Assembly (NCBI GenBank): GCA_902493345.1
Contig: CABUPM010000012.1
Span: 1-30,655 of the forward strand
DNA length: 30,655 nt
Source of the DNA: an uncultured Eubacteriales bacterium
GTDB lineage: Bacteria > Bacillota > Clostridia > Lachnospirales > Bianqueaceae
Reading direction: 5' to 3'
The position numbers and the translations under genes were made by a program. Below, one piece after another: positions 1-8,564 of the stretch. Under the pieces are notes generated by a model, which was given only the letters and a program-made list of their open reading frames with translations, was not told where the DNA came from and made no database searches. Position 1 is the first letter of the stretch. Each line of letters begins with the position of its first letter.

Positions 1-1
1 C

Positions 2-2263
2 AAGAACTCCATCAAGATCATCGGCGACAACACCGATATGTACGCACAGGCATATTTTGATTATGATTCCAAGAAGTCCGGCGGTGTGACCATGTCTCAT
101 CTGCGTTTCGGACATACTCCGATCAAGTCCACATACCTGATCCGTAAGGCTAACTTCGTTGCATGTCATAACCCGGCATACATCCGTAAGTATAACATGG
201 TTCAGGAACTGGTAGACGGAGGCACCTTCCTGTTGAACTGCGCATGGGATGCTGAGGCGCTGGAGACGCATCTGCCGGGTCAGGTTAAGAAGTTCATCGC
301 TGAGCATCATATCAAGTTCTACACCATCGACGGTGTTAAGATTGGTATCGAGACTGGAATGGGACCGACTCGTATTAATACGATTCTGCAGTCCGCGTTC
401 TTCAAGCTGGCGAATATCATTCCTGAGGACAAGGCAATCGAGCTGATGAAGGCTGCTGCTAAGGCAACGTACGGCCGTAAGGGCGACGATGTCGTTATGA
501 AGAACTGGGCAGCGATCGAAGAAGGCGCAAAGCAGGTACATGAGGTTCAGGTACCGGAGAGTTGGAAGGATTGCGAAGACGAGGGCCTGGATTTCGTACA
601 GGTAACCGGCGATCGTAAGGATGTTGTTGACTTTGTAAATAACATTCAGGCTAAGGTAAATGCACAGGAAGGAAATACTCTGCCTGTATCCGCATTTAAG
701 GATTATGTAGACGGCTCTACTCCGTCCGGATCTTCTGCTTTCGAGAAGCGCGGTATCGCGGTAAATGTTCCGGTATGGACACCTGAGAACTGTATTCAGT
801 GTAACTTCTGTTCTTATGTCTGCCCGCACGCTGTTATTCGTCCGGCCGTTATGACCGAGGAAGAAGCAGCTAAGGCTCCGGCAAACACCAAGAAGGTACC
901 GATGACTGGTATGCCGGGATATTACTTCGCGGTTACCATCTCCGCTCTGGATTGTACCGGATGCGGATCCTGCGCAAATGTCTGCCCGGGTAAGAAGGGT
1001 GAGAAGGCGCTGGTAATGCAGGGCCTTGAGGCGAACAGAGCTGAGCAGGATGTATATGATTATGCTCAGACGCTGGCTGAGAAGCCGGAAGTCCTGGCTA
1101 AGTTTAAGGATACAACCGTTAAGGGCAGCCAGTTCCATAAGCCGCTGCTGGAGTTCTCCGGCGCATGCGCAGGTTGCGGCGAGACCCCGTACGCTAAGCT
1201 GGTAACTCAGCTGTTCGGCGATAGAATGTATATTGCCAACGCAACCGGTTGTTCTTCTATCTGGGGTAACTCTTCTCCGTCTACTCCGTATACGGTTAAC
1301 GCAAAGGGACAGGGCCCGGCATGGTCCAACTCTCTGTTTGAGGATAACGCTGAGTTTGGTTATGGTATGTTCCTGGCTCAAAAGGCTCTGCGTGCAGGCC
1401 TGAAGGAGAAGGTTGAGGCTGTAGCCGCTTCCGAGAACGCGTCTGAGGAAGCTAAGGCTGCCGCTCAGGAGTATCTGGATACCTTTAATAACGGTTCCAC
1501 CAACGCTGCTGCTGCAGACAAGCTGGTTGCCGCTATTTCCGGATGCGATTGTGAGACCTGCAAGGAGATCGTTAAGAACAAAGACTTCCTGGCTAAGAAG
1601 TCCCAGTGGATCTTCGGCGGTGACGGATGGGCCTATGATATCGGATTCGGTGGTCTGGATCATGTGATCGCTTCTGGTCAGGATGTAAATATCCTGGTAT
1701 TCGATACTGAGGTTTATTCCAATACCGGCGGTCAGTCTTCCAAGTCCACCCGTACCGGTGCGATCGCGCAGTTTGCTGCGGCTGGTAAGGAGACCAAGAA
1801 GAAGGATCTGGCTGGCATTGCCATGAGCTATGGCTACGTATATGTAGCACAGGTAGCAATGGGCGCCGATTATAATCAGTGCCTGAAGGCCTTCCAGGAG
1901 GCTGAGAGCTACAACGGACCGTCCATCATCATCGCGTATGCTCCGTGTATCAACCATGGTATCAAGAAGGGCATGAGCAAGGCGCAGACAGAGGAAAAGC
2001 TGGCTGTAGAGTCCGGATACTGGAACAACTTCCGCTTTGATCCGCGCAAGGCTGCTGAAGGCAAGAATCCGTTCAGCCTGGACAGCAAGGCTCCGACAAG
2101 CGATTATAAGGAGTTCCTGATGGGTGAAGTTCGTTATGCATCTCTGGCTAAGGCGAATCCGAGCAGAGCTGAGAAGCTGTTTGGCAAGTCTGAGTCTGAG
2201 GCGGTTGCGAAGTATGCATATCTGCAGAAGCTGCAGAAGATGTACGCACCGGATGAGGCGTAA
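2..2263 (+). CDS. nifJ: Pyruvate:ferredoxin (flavodoxin) oxidoreductase, 5'-truncated by window edge
   Basis: This enzyme oxidatively decarboxylates pyruvate to acetyl-CoA and CO2 and passes electrons to ferredoxin in the cytoplasm of anaerobes. The frame is open from base 2, upstream of the first ATG at 38, and that stretch already encodes conserved family sequence (NSIKIIGDNTDMYAQAYF), so the gene begins outside the window. About 753 codons are present of the roughly 1,170 usual for the single-chain enzyme. Two 4Fe-4S motifs are visible: CIQCNFCSYVCP near 791-826 and CTGCGSCANVCP near 955-990. A third cluster region follows (GACAGCGETPYAKL, from about 1160). The thiamine-diphosphate domain shows GDGWAYDIG (about 1621) and YSNTGGQ (about 1714). 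Codon use is strongly biased to CGT, AAG and CTG, as expected for a highly expressed gene. It ends at TAA and is followed by a strong terminator. Confidence 0.97.
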   Translation, partial: KNSIKIIGDNTDMYAQAYFDYDSKKSGGVTMSHLRFGHTPIKSTYLIRKANFVACHNPAYIRKYNMVQELVDGGTFLLNCAWDAEALETHLPGQVKKFIAEHHIKFYTIDGVKIGIETGMGPTRINTILQSAFFKLANIIPEDKAIELMKAAAKATYGRKGDDVVMKNWAAIEEGAKQVHEVQVPESWKDCEDEGLDFVQVTGDRKDVVDFVNNIQAKVNAQEGNTLPVSAFKDYVDGSTPSGSSAFEKRGIAVNVPVWTPENCIQCNFCSYVCPHAVIRPAVMTEEEAAKAPANTKKVPMTGMPGYYFAVTISALDCTGCGSCANVCPGKKGEKALVMQGLEANRAEQDVYDYAQTLAEKPEVLAKFKDTTVKGSQFHKPLLEFSGACAGCGETPYAKLVTQLFGDRMYIANATGCSSIWGNSSPSTPYTVNAKGQGPAWSNSLFEDNAEFGYGMFLAQKALRAGLKEKVEAVAASENASEEAKAAAQEYLDTFNNGSTNAAAADKLVAAISGCDCETCKEIVKNKDFLAKKSQWIFGGDGWAYDIGFGGLDHVIASGQDVNILVFDTEVYSNTGGQSSKSTRTGAIAQFAAAGKETKKKDLAGIAMSYGYVYVAQVAMGADYNQCLKAFQEAESYNGPSIIIAYAPCINHGIKKGMSKAQTEEKLAVESGYWNNFRFDPRKAAEGKNPFSLDSKAPTSDYKEFLMGEVRYASLAKANPSRAEKLFGKSESEAVAKYAYLQKLQKMYAPDEA

Positions 2264-2281
2264 GCACAATTTACAGATTAC

Positions 2282-2320
2282 AATATCGGAAAGTCCATAT
2301 GGACTTTCCGATATTTTTTT
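2282..2320 (+). terminator. Rho-independent terminator of nifJ
   Basis: A perfect 15-bp inverted repeat (2282-2296 with 2301-2315) with a 4-nt ATAT loop runs directly into a T tract ending at 2320. It starts 18 nt after the nifJ stop codon. Its 3' arm also carries the -35 element proposed for the next operon. Confidence 0.93.
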
Positions 2321-2328
2321 GCTATAAT
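2300..2328 (+). promoter_or_regulatory. Putative sigma-A promoter for the GH115/esterase operon
   Basis: A TATAAT -10 box lies at 2323-2328. A TGGACT box (4 of 6 matches to TTGACA) lies at 2300-2305 with a 17-nt spacer. The -35 and spacer sit inside the 3' arm and T tract of the nifJ terminator. The ATG at 2327 overlaps this -10 box, which argues for the later start at 2363. Confidence 0.6.
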
Positions 2329-2362
2329 GAAGGCAACAATACTGAATCCGGGGGCAAACAGC

Positions 2363-4399
2363 ATGAAAGGATATCGTATATTTCGAAATACAGAGTGGAC
2401 GGGAGATTTCGGACGTCCGACAGAGATTGCGGTAGAGAATCTGAAGCGTGATATGTCGCAGGTACTGACCGCCGATGGTCCTAAGCGCTGCATACAGTTA
2501 TTGACAGACGCGGGCATAGAGGCGGAAGGCTGGAGAATCGAATCGGAAGAAAAATCACTGCGGATCTATGCGTCAGAAGAATTGGGCTGGGTCTACGCGC
2601 TGTACTATATCAGTGAGCATTTTCTGGGAGTAGCGCCCATGTGGTTCTGGAACGATCAGGAGCCATTGCAGAAGGAGTGTGCAGTGATTCCGGAAAGAGT
2701 TCTGCATTCCACACCTTGCCAGGTACGTTACCGCGGCTGGTTTATCAATGATTTTCAGCTTTTGATGGGATGGACGGAACACTACCAGTCCGAAGAATAT
2801 GTCTGGGCCAGAATCTATGAGACTGTTCTGCGGCTTGGCGGAAATATGATGATCACAGCCTCCTACAGAGATCTGGAGCGGGCGAAGGAGCTCCTGGCGG
2901 AGTATGGAATGTATATCTCACATACACATAATGAGGCATTGGGCGCGGAGAACTTTTCAGTGCGCTGGCCCAAGCTGGTGGCTTCTTATGATAAATATCC
3001 GGAAAAATTCGAGGAGCTGTGGCGGGAAGCCGTGGTGCGCCAGAAGGATTATCGGCTGATATGGGCTGTTGGATACCGGGGACAGGGAGACTGCAGCTTC
3101 TGGGAAAGCGATCCATCGTATGATACGGATGCCAAACGGGGAGATGCGATCGGCCGCGTCATTCGGCGTCAGATGGAGATCGTCCGGGAGTATGTCAAGG
3201 ATCCGGTGTTTTGCACCAATCTATACGGAGAGATGACAGAGCTGTACCGTAACGGAACGCTTGTGCTGCCGGAAGAAGTGATCAAGATCTGGGGAGACAG
3301 CGGATATGGTAAGATGGTGTCCCGGCGTCAATGCAATCTCGATCCCAGAACGGACGCTATGCCGCGCAAAGGAACAGGGAAAAATGGGATGTATTATCAT
3401 GCTTCTTTCCACGATCTACAGGCTTCTAATCATCTGACGATGAGTCCCAATCCGGCGGAGTTTCTGGCAAGGGAGCTGGAAGAGTGCTTTGAGAATGGCG
3501 GAGATGACTATCTGATTATCAATTGCGGAAGTGTAAAGCCTCATATCTATACGCTGGATCTGATGGCTAAGCTCTGGAGAGACGGCAAGGCGGATGTTCA
3601 AGCGCACGCGGCAGAATACGCGAAAACATATTATGGTGCGCATTGGCAGAAAATCGGTGAATTGCTTCCGAGATTTGCGGAATTGACGCCGCAGTATGGC
3701 CCGCATACGGATGAACGGGGCGGAGAGCAGCTCTACCACTATAATGCAAGATACTTGGTGCAGGCGCTTATGGCAGGACGTACGGAGAAGGGAGTGCAGG
3801 CACTCTTCTGGTTGGCCGGGGACGTACCGCTGTCGGAGCAGGCAGCCAAGATCGAGAAGATCTGTGAGAGCGCGATGGAGCGAAGCGATGCTTATTATAA
3901 GGAGTGCGAGGCGCTTTTGGAAGAGCTTCAAGGGACAGAGCGCAAATTGTATGAAGAGTCTTTCTGGGTGCAGGTTGAGCTGCAGAATAGTGGACTGCAC
4001 GGATTATATCATATTTGCCGTGCGGTGCAGGAGAAGATTGCCGGATACGGCTCCCGAGCGTTTGTTCACGCATGGAAGGCCGGAAAATATTATCGCCGCG
4101 GATATGAGTGTATGCAGGAGATGTCCCGCGGCAAATGGAAAGGGATCTATGATCAGGATAGTCTGACGAATGTAGAGATTACCTGCATTACGGCGGATGT
4201 TCTGCGCGGGTGGCTTCGAATCTGCGAAGAGGGAGAGTACTATACCGGATGGGAAAAGGAATACCTGATGGATCCGGATGACCAGAGAATTATCGGAAGC
4301 TTTAATATCTACAAGGCGCTGTCTGATGACGAGCTGGCGCAGGGAATGCTGGACAAGTACAGTCAATTAGGCGGACAGTGCAAATATATGGTGCAGTAA
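2363..4399 (+). CDS. Glycoside hydrolase family 115-type protein (probable alpha-glucuronidase), cytoplasmic
   Basis: The protein resembles GH115, whose characterised members remove (4-O-methyl)glucuronic acid from xylan or arabinogalactan side chains. Numbering is from the chosen start (678 residues). Supporting motifs are RYRGWFIND (122-130), LRLGGNMM (157-163), EYGMYISHTHNEAL (180-193), GYRGQGD (237-243), IKIWGDSGYG (307-316) and YYHASFHD (344-351), followed by DDYLIINCGSVKP (381-393). I chose ATG 2363 because the upstream in-frame ATG at 2327 lies inside a TATAAT box, while 2363 has a G-rich segment about 8 nt upstream. There is no signal peptide, so it should act on imported oligosaccharides. 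It is shorter than many secreted GH115 enzymes, which often have 800 or more residues. From memory, many family members have an acidic residue just after FIND; here it is Phe, so this may be a divergent subfamily. The two esterase-fold genes follow in the same operon. Confidence 0.8.
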   Translation: MKGYRIFRNTEWTGDFGRPTEIAVENLKRDMSQVLTADGPKRCIQLLTDAGIEAEGWRIESEEKSLRIYASEELGWVYALYYISEHFLGVAPMWFWNDQEPLQKECAVIPERVLHSTPCQVRYRGWFINDFQLLMGWTEHYQSEEYVWARIYETVLRLGGNMMITASYRDLERAKELLAEYGMYISHTHNEALGAENFSVRWPKLVASYDKYPEKFEELWREAVVRQKDYRLIWAVGYRGQGDCSFWESDPSYDTDAKRGDAIGRVIRRQMEIVREYVKDPVFCTNLYGEMTELYRNGTLVLPEEVIKIWGDSGYGKMVSRRQCNLDPRTDAMPRKGTGKNGMYYHASFHDLQASNHLTMSPNPAEFLARELEECFENGGDDYLIINCGSVKPHIYTLDLMAKLWRDGKADVQAHAAEYAKTYYGAHWQKIGELLPRFAELTPQYGPHTDERGGEQLYHYNARYLVQALMAGRTEKGVQALFWLAGDVPLSEQAAKIEKICESAMERSDAYYKECEALLEELQGTERKLYEESFWVQVELQNSGLHGLYHICRAVQEKIAGYGSRAFVHAWKAGKYYRRGYECMQEMSRGKWKGIYDQDSLTNVEITCITADVLRGWLRICEEGEYYTGWEKEYLMDPDDQRIIGSFNIYKALSDDELAQGMLDKYSQLGGQCKYMVQ

Positions 4400-4427
4400 A
4401 CCGCTGAAAATAAAGGGAGGGTATAGA

Positions 4428-5135
4428 ATGGATTGGATTCATATGCAGGTGGATTCTGAGGCGGCCAGAACACCGCTGCCTCTGGATGTGTTGGTTCCGG
4501 ACGCGGAACAGAAGGGACCGTACAAGGCAGTATTTTTGCTGCATGATCTGGCGGGCAATAACACTTCGTGGATGCGGAGCGTTCCGTTAGAGAGGTATCT
4601 GGGAGAGATGGGAGCGGTACTCGTAATGCCGTCCTGCCTCAACAGTTTTTATGTGAATATGTATTATGGATATGATATGCAGGATTATCTGGTCCGGGAT
4701 TTGGTCAGAATGTGCGAGACCTGGTTCCGGATGGACGCGCGGCGTGAAGCCCGGCTGATTGCCGGAATCGGAATGGGAGGCTATGGAGCGGTCCATACCG
4801 CGCTGGCCGCGCCGGACGTGTTCGGAGCCGCCGTCTCTATCGACGGAATGCTGGATCCGGGGCGTTTCTATGATTCTCCGCTGCCGGCCATTAAGATGGA
4901 GGATGTATTCGGACCCAAGGAATACTATGAGCGCAGTCCGCATAAGCTGGCCAATGCTGCGGCCGCTCTGGCGCATAACCCGGCGAACCATCTGTATCCG
5001 GAGATCACGCTCTGCGGAGAAGGAGACGGACAGGAAGAGCTGCTGCAGGCGCTCCGTGAATCCGGAATCCATGCGGAAGCTGCTTATGATGAAGATCCGA
5101 TGGCTGTACTGGCAGAGAAAGTGAGGTTGATGTAA
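4428..5135 (+). CDS. Esterase-D/EstA-like alpha/beta-hydrolase fold protein lacking the nucleophile Ser (probable pseudo-esterase)
   Basis: This 235-residue protein follows the pattern of tributyrin/acetyl esterases of the EstA and esterase-D group. It has an N-terminal strand with a LLHDLAGNNTSW segment (38-49) and the nucleophile elbow region AGIGMGGYGA (112-121). In active relatives the elbow reads G-x-S-x-G-G-Y. Here residue 115 is Gly (codon GGA at 4770-4772). The oxyanion segment, usually HG, is HD. The C-terminus is also short and shows no GGHxW-like catalytic His segment. I infer loss of hydrolase activity and perhaps a binding or partner role. A GGGAGGG ribosome binding site precedes ATG 4428. 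The stop lies 1 nt before the next gene, which encodes an intact paralogue, so the two are co-translated. Confidence 0.75.
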   Translation: MDWIHMQVDSEAARTPLPLDVLVPDAEQKGPYKAVFLLHDLAGNNTSWMRSVPLERYLGEMGAVLVMPSCLNSFYVNMYYGYDMQDYLVRDLVRMCETWFRMDARREARLIAGIGMGGYGAVHTALAAPDVFGAAVSIDGMLDPGRFYDSPLPAIKMEDVFGPKEYYERSPHKLANAAAALAHNPANHLYPEITLCGEGDGQEELLQALRESGIHAEAAYDEDPMAVLAEKVRLM

Positions 5136-5136
5136 G

Positions 5137-5910
5137 ATGGCATATATGGAGCTGAATCTGTATTCGCGTGTACTGAACCTGGATATTCCGGTTTCGATGA
5201 TTCTGCCTCAGCGGCCAGAGGAGCCGCTCAAGACGATCTGGCTGTATCACGGTTCTACCGGAGACCATACATTATGGGCACGGTATACGAATCTGGAACG
5301 GTACGCAAGGGAAAGAAACCTGGCGGTTGTGATTCCGACAGCACATAAATCCATGTTTACCAATATGGTCCATGGTCAGGAATATGGCACTTTTCTGGGA
5401 GAAGAGCTGGTCGCGAGGCTGCGTCAGATTTTTCCGTGCCTGTCCGAACGCAGGGAAGATAACTATGTGGGCGGATTGTCCAACGGAGCCTATGGCGCGT
5501 TCCGTATCGGACTGCGTTATCCGGAGACATTCAGCGCAATCGGAGCGTTTTCCGGCGGAGATGCGGGAGACCAGTATTTTACCGATGACGGCACATACCG
5601 TGGCCGCCGTCATGTACTGGTCTTTGGCGAGGGCTGCCCGGCAGAGAGCGAGCATGGCGTAAAATACCTGGCGCGGCGGCTGACGGAGGCGGGCGGACCT
5701 TTCCCGCGGATTTATCATGCGGCAGGCGCGCTGGAGCCGTCCGGGAGCGGCGACGGCCTGACTTCGTTCTTTAAGGATTTGCCGTTTGAATACAAGTTTG
5801 AGGTCTTTCCGGGAGTGGCACATGAGTGGAAGCTGTGGGATCAGGCGGTGTACCGTTATATCAATGATTTCCTGGGCATCCACCCTGTAACGGAGAGGTA
5901 TTATCTCTAA
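5137..5910 (+). CDS. EstA/esterase-D-type carbohydrate esterase (predicted active)
   Basis: This 257-residue alpha/beta hydrolase is paralogous to the preceding gene but retains the catalytic machinery. It has an oxyanion segment LYHGSTGDHTLW (36-47), nucleophile Ser115 in GGLSNGAYGA (112-121) and His229 in GVAHEWKLWD (226-235). Asp206 is a possible acid, though its assignment is uncertain. It has no signal peptide. Its place after a GH115-type gene suggests removal of acetyl or other ester groups from imported oligosaccharides; the substrate is inference. The stop codon overlaps the 3' end of the convergent response-regulator gene by 4 nt (5907-5910), and no terminator lies between them. Confidence 0.85.
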   Translation: MAYMELNLYSRVLNLDIPVSMILPQRPEEPLKTIWLYHGSTGDHTLWARYTNLERYARERNLAVVIPTAHKSMFTNMVHGQEYGTFLGEELVARLRQIFPCLSERREDNYVGGLSNGAYGAFRIGLRYPETFSAIGAFSGGDAGDQYFTDDGTYRGRRHVLVFGEGCPAESEHGVKYLARRLTEAGGPFPRIYHAAGALEPSGSGDGLTSFFKDLPFEYKFEVFPGVAHEWKLWDQAVYRYINDFLGIHPVTERYYL

Positions 5911-6650
5911 AGCTGCTGAAGGTAGGCGGTCGGTGTCAGACCGGTAAATTTGCGGAACACCTGGCTGAAATACTGAGGGTTATTGCCGTAGCCTACCCTT
6001 TGCGCGATTTCATAGATCGTGTACGAGTGTTCCTGAAGCAGGGAAACAGCCTGTTCAATGCGGATTCGATTCAAAAATGCGGAATAGCGTTCTCCGGTCT
6101 GGCGGAGAAACTGCTTGCTGACATAATCCACATTCATAAACAGCTGATTTTCTGCGATCCATTTTAGGGTCAGATCGGGGTCTTGATAGTGTGTTCGGGT
6201 ATAAGTGATGCACTGTTCGATAAAGTGACTGGAGGCATGAGTGGGGGCGTATTGCACGCCCCTTCTTTTTTTATTGTTGCGGCATTCTTCAGCTGTTTGA
6301 GACAGTACATCGATCAGCTGACAGGGGTGACTGGGCTTCAATAAATAGTGACGGACACCATAGAGCATAGCCTTGCGGGCGTATTCAAATTCTCCGTAAC
6401 CGGAGAGAATGATAAAGCAGATCTCGGGATTAAAGGCGTGTGCGCGTTCGATCAATTCGAGGCCGGAGAGTCCGGGCATACGAATATCAATCAGGCAGAG
6501 GTCCGGATTTTCATCGATGATTACATCCAGGGCTTCCAGACCGTTTTTGCAGACACCGATCAGATCCAATCCCAGGGCCTGCCAGGGAATACTGGAAGAG
6601 ATCGTTTCACGGATGATTTTTTCATCGTCAGCAATCATACATTTTAACAT
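5907..6650 (-). CDS. Two-component response regulator, AraC/YesN type
   Basis: This DNA-binding regulator is the partner of the adjacent sensor kinase and is a likely activator of the neighbouring transport operon. Numbering is from the chosen start. A receiver domain covers residues 1-115, with acidic pocket Asp8-Asp9, phospho-acceptor Asp55 in LIDIRMPG, Ser83 in LSGYGEF and Lys105 in LLKP. An AraC-type double helix-turn-helix lies in the last 100 residues and ends with VGYGNNPQYFSQVFRKFTGLTPTAYLQ. The start was moved to the ATG at 6650 because AGGAGG abuts the upstream in-frame ATG at 6656 with no spacing but lies 6 nt before 6650. The kinase gene ends 22 nt upstream, so the pair is one operon. 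Confidence 0.93.
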   Translation of the reverse strand: MLKCMIADDEKIIRETISSSIPWQALGLDLIGVCKNGLEALDVIIDENPDLCLIDIRMPGLSGLELIERAHAFNPEICFIILSGYGEFEYARKAMLYGVRHYLLKPSHPCQLIDVLSQTAEECRNNKKRRGVQYAPTHASSHFIEQCITYTRTHYQDPDLTLKWIAENQLFMNVDYVSKQFLRQTGERYSAFLNRIRIEQAVSLLQEHSYTIYEIAQRVGYGNNPQYFSQVFRKFTGLTPTAYLQQL

Positions 6651-6672
6651 GAGCATCCTCCTGTTCTATGGA

Positions 6673-8391
6673 TCAGGTCATAGGTAGAAATGGCAGCAGG
6701 ATCTCGACAACAGCCATTTCGTTTTGGTTGTAAATTTTAATGCCGTATTGTTCGCCGTAAGTAAGCTGAATCCGCTGCTGGATATTGTTCAGGCCAATGC
6801 CGAAACCGTGAGCAGGACCTTTCTGATGGAGCTGATCGATTGTATCACAGGAAAAGGCGGAACCTGTATTGCGGACATAGATCCGGATGAATGGCTTTTG
6901 AACGAGGATTTCTACAGTGATTTCGCAGGCATCAATCATTTCTTCTAATGCATAACGGATCGCATTTTCCACCAGGGGTACCAGGGTCATCTTGGGCAGT
7001 TGGCAGTGAAGAACTTCCTCTGGAGCCGACAGATGAAAAATCAGACGGTCGGCATAGCGCAGCTGTTGAATGCTGATATAATCCTGCAGAAGCCCCAGTT
7101 CCTGACGAAACGTCAGAATCGAGGAGTCAGACAGGCTGGAACGCAGGATGTTGCCCAGCGCATGGACAATGCTGGGAATATGCTCTTCTCCGGCAGCCTG
7201 AGCGTACCATGTGATGGATTCCAAAGTATTGTAGAGAAAATGCGGATGAATCTGATGCTGTAGATCTCGCAGCTTGGCATCCCGAATCAATAGCTGCTTG
7301 ACATAATTGTCATTGATCAGAATTTGTAGGCGGCTGGCCATAGTATCCAGCTGTTCGTGGGCTTCTCCCAGTTCATCGTGACGGCGGGAGTAGTCATAAC
7401 CATAGTCACGCGGTTCAAATTGTCCTAGACTGTAGGCGTCCATTTTTTGTCGAAGCGTACTGAAATGCACAGTGATTCCTCTTAGAATATAGTTTGCCGC
7501 AAGGAAAATGCAGCAGGAAGAGATTAGAATGATTGCGACAACAGTTCCGCGGAGTAGGCGGAAGGTATGGGAAACAGTAGCATAGGAGACAAGATAATAA
7601 TAATTCCAATTCAAAAATCCTGCGTTATGAGAAACAGAGAAATAGGGTTCGCCATCTACAGATACAATGCCGTAATCTCTCTTCAACTCACGCAGCGCGG
7701 GAAGGAGCGATTCGCTGCCGGGCGTACTGGAGAAGCAGGCAGTCTGATCCGGCGAGGCCAGAAGCAGACGGGGCGATAGAGAAGCGTTGGAGGCAGCCAA
7801 GTCTTTGAATAGCCTCGGGATATTGATCCGCAAGACAATGGTTCCGAGGGGCTGGAAGGCAAAGCGGTCAATTCGCCGGATGAAACGGCTCATATAGAGG
7901 CCTTCTGGATCTTCCGGGTTAAGTGACAAGCAGGTGGAGCCTGGATGCTCAGAAGCAGCTGCCATAAAGGTCTGGGCGGTTTCCGGTGAGAGTGTGGCGG
8001 ATATGGGATAATACTGTGCATAACGGAGCTGGCGATCACCATAAAAGATAGAGATAAAAGAAACATAGGGCGCGGCATCACAATAATCGGAGAGCGTCCG
8101 AAGAAGAGAAGCAGCCACAACTGAATCAGAGGGGGTTCGGGTCCACTGCCGTAAGGTATTCAAAAAAGAACTGTCGGATAATAGAAGGGAGAGAAGATCC
8201 TCAATAGAGGAAAGCGTAGTGTTAAAACGTTCCGCGCCATAATGCAGCGCTTCGGAGGTTGAGTTGTACAAGAGTTTATTCGACTCCTGCTGTTGTAGGG
8301 AAAGCGCAAGCAGAGCAAAAAGGTTGCTGCAAAATATGCAAAGAATCAGAAGCAAGGAAAGCTTGGAACGAATAGTACGAAAATGTGCCAT
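6673..8391 (-). CDS. Sensor histidine kinase, YesM/LytS-like, membrane-bound
   Basis: This 572-residue kinase is typical of those paired with YesN regulators next to sugar ABC importers in Firmicutes. Transmembrane segment 1 is at about 11-32 and segment 2 at about 283-305. They enclose an extracellular sensor region of about 250 residues, probably a Cache-type fold. A HAMP-like linker runs to about 360. The His-kinase segment reads LQHQIHPHFLYNTLES, with the conserved phospho-acceptor at His384. The ATPase domain has VPLVENAIRYAL and HGFGIGLNNIQQRI. The start ATG is preceded by GGAG on the minus strand and a promoter lies at 8424-8452. The signal is presumably a component of the imported glycan. 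Confidence 0.93.
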   Translation of the reverse strand: MAHFRTIRSKLSLLLILCIFCSNLFALLALSLQQQESNKLLYNSTSEALHYGAERFNTTLSSIEDLLSLLLSDSSFLNTLRQWTRTPSDSVVAASLLRTLSDYCDAAPYVSFISIFYGDRQLRYAQYYPISATLSPETAQTFMAAASEHPGSTCLSLNPEDPEGLYMSRFIRRIDRFAFQPLGTIVLRINIPRLFKDLAASNASLSPRLLLASPDQTACFSSTPGSESLLPALRELKRDYGIVSVDGEPYFSVSHNAGFLNWNYYYLVSYATVSHTFRLLRGTVVAIILISSCCIFLAANYILRGITVHFSTLRQKMDAYSLGQFEPRDYGYDYSRRHDELGEAHEQLDTMASRLQILINDNYVKQLLIRDAKLRDLQHQIHPHFLYNTLESITWYAQAAGEEHIPSIVHALGNILRSSLSDSSILTFRQELGLLQDYISIQQLRYADRLIFHLSAPEEVLHCQLPKMTLVPLVENAIRYALEEMIDACEITVEILVQKPFIRIYVRNTGSAFSCDTIDQLHQKGPAHGFGIGLNNIQQRIQLTYGEQYGIKIYNQNEMAVVEILLPFLPMT

Positions 8392-8423
8392 AGAAGAACC
8401 ACTCCTGTGTATAATTTAAACAT

Positions 8424-8452
8424 ATTATACAATGCATTCTGGAAAATGAAAA
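8424..8452 (-). promoter_or_regulatory. Putative promoter of the kinase/regulator operon
   Basis: Read on the minus strand, TATAAT (8429 to 8424) is preceded by a 17-nt spacer and TTTTCA (8452 to 8447), which matches TTGACA at 4 of 6 positions. The kinase start codon is at 8391, giving a short leader. Confidence 0.55.
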
Positions 8453-8505
8453 GAGATATCTGTGAAAAAAGACTGTTTTTTGTTAGAGAAAGTCGGTTTT
8501 TACTA

Positions 8506-8534
8506 TTCATTTTTACCAAACCAGACAATATAAT
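8506..8534 (+). promoter_or_regulatory. Putative promoter of the first sugar importer operon
   Basis: A consensus TATAAT lies at 8529-8534. The best -35 at 17-nt spacing is TTCATT (8506-8511), a poor match to TTGACA. A weak -35 beside a divergent AraC-type response regulator fits an activator-dependent promoter. No regulator-binding repeat could be identified with confidence in 8392-8564. Confidence 0.45.
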
Positions 8535-8564
8535 TAAAAATAAAGAAAAAAGGAGGGAAGAACA

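Noticed and set aside
2..2263. nifJ as a truncated pseudogene
   Set aside because: The frame is open to the window edge and the visible part is intact, so the missing N-terminus reflects the window boundary.
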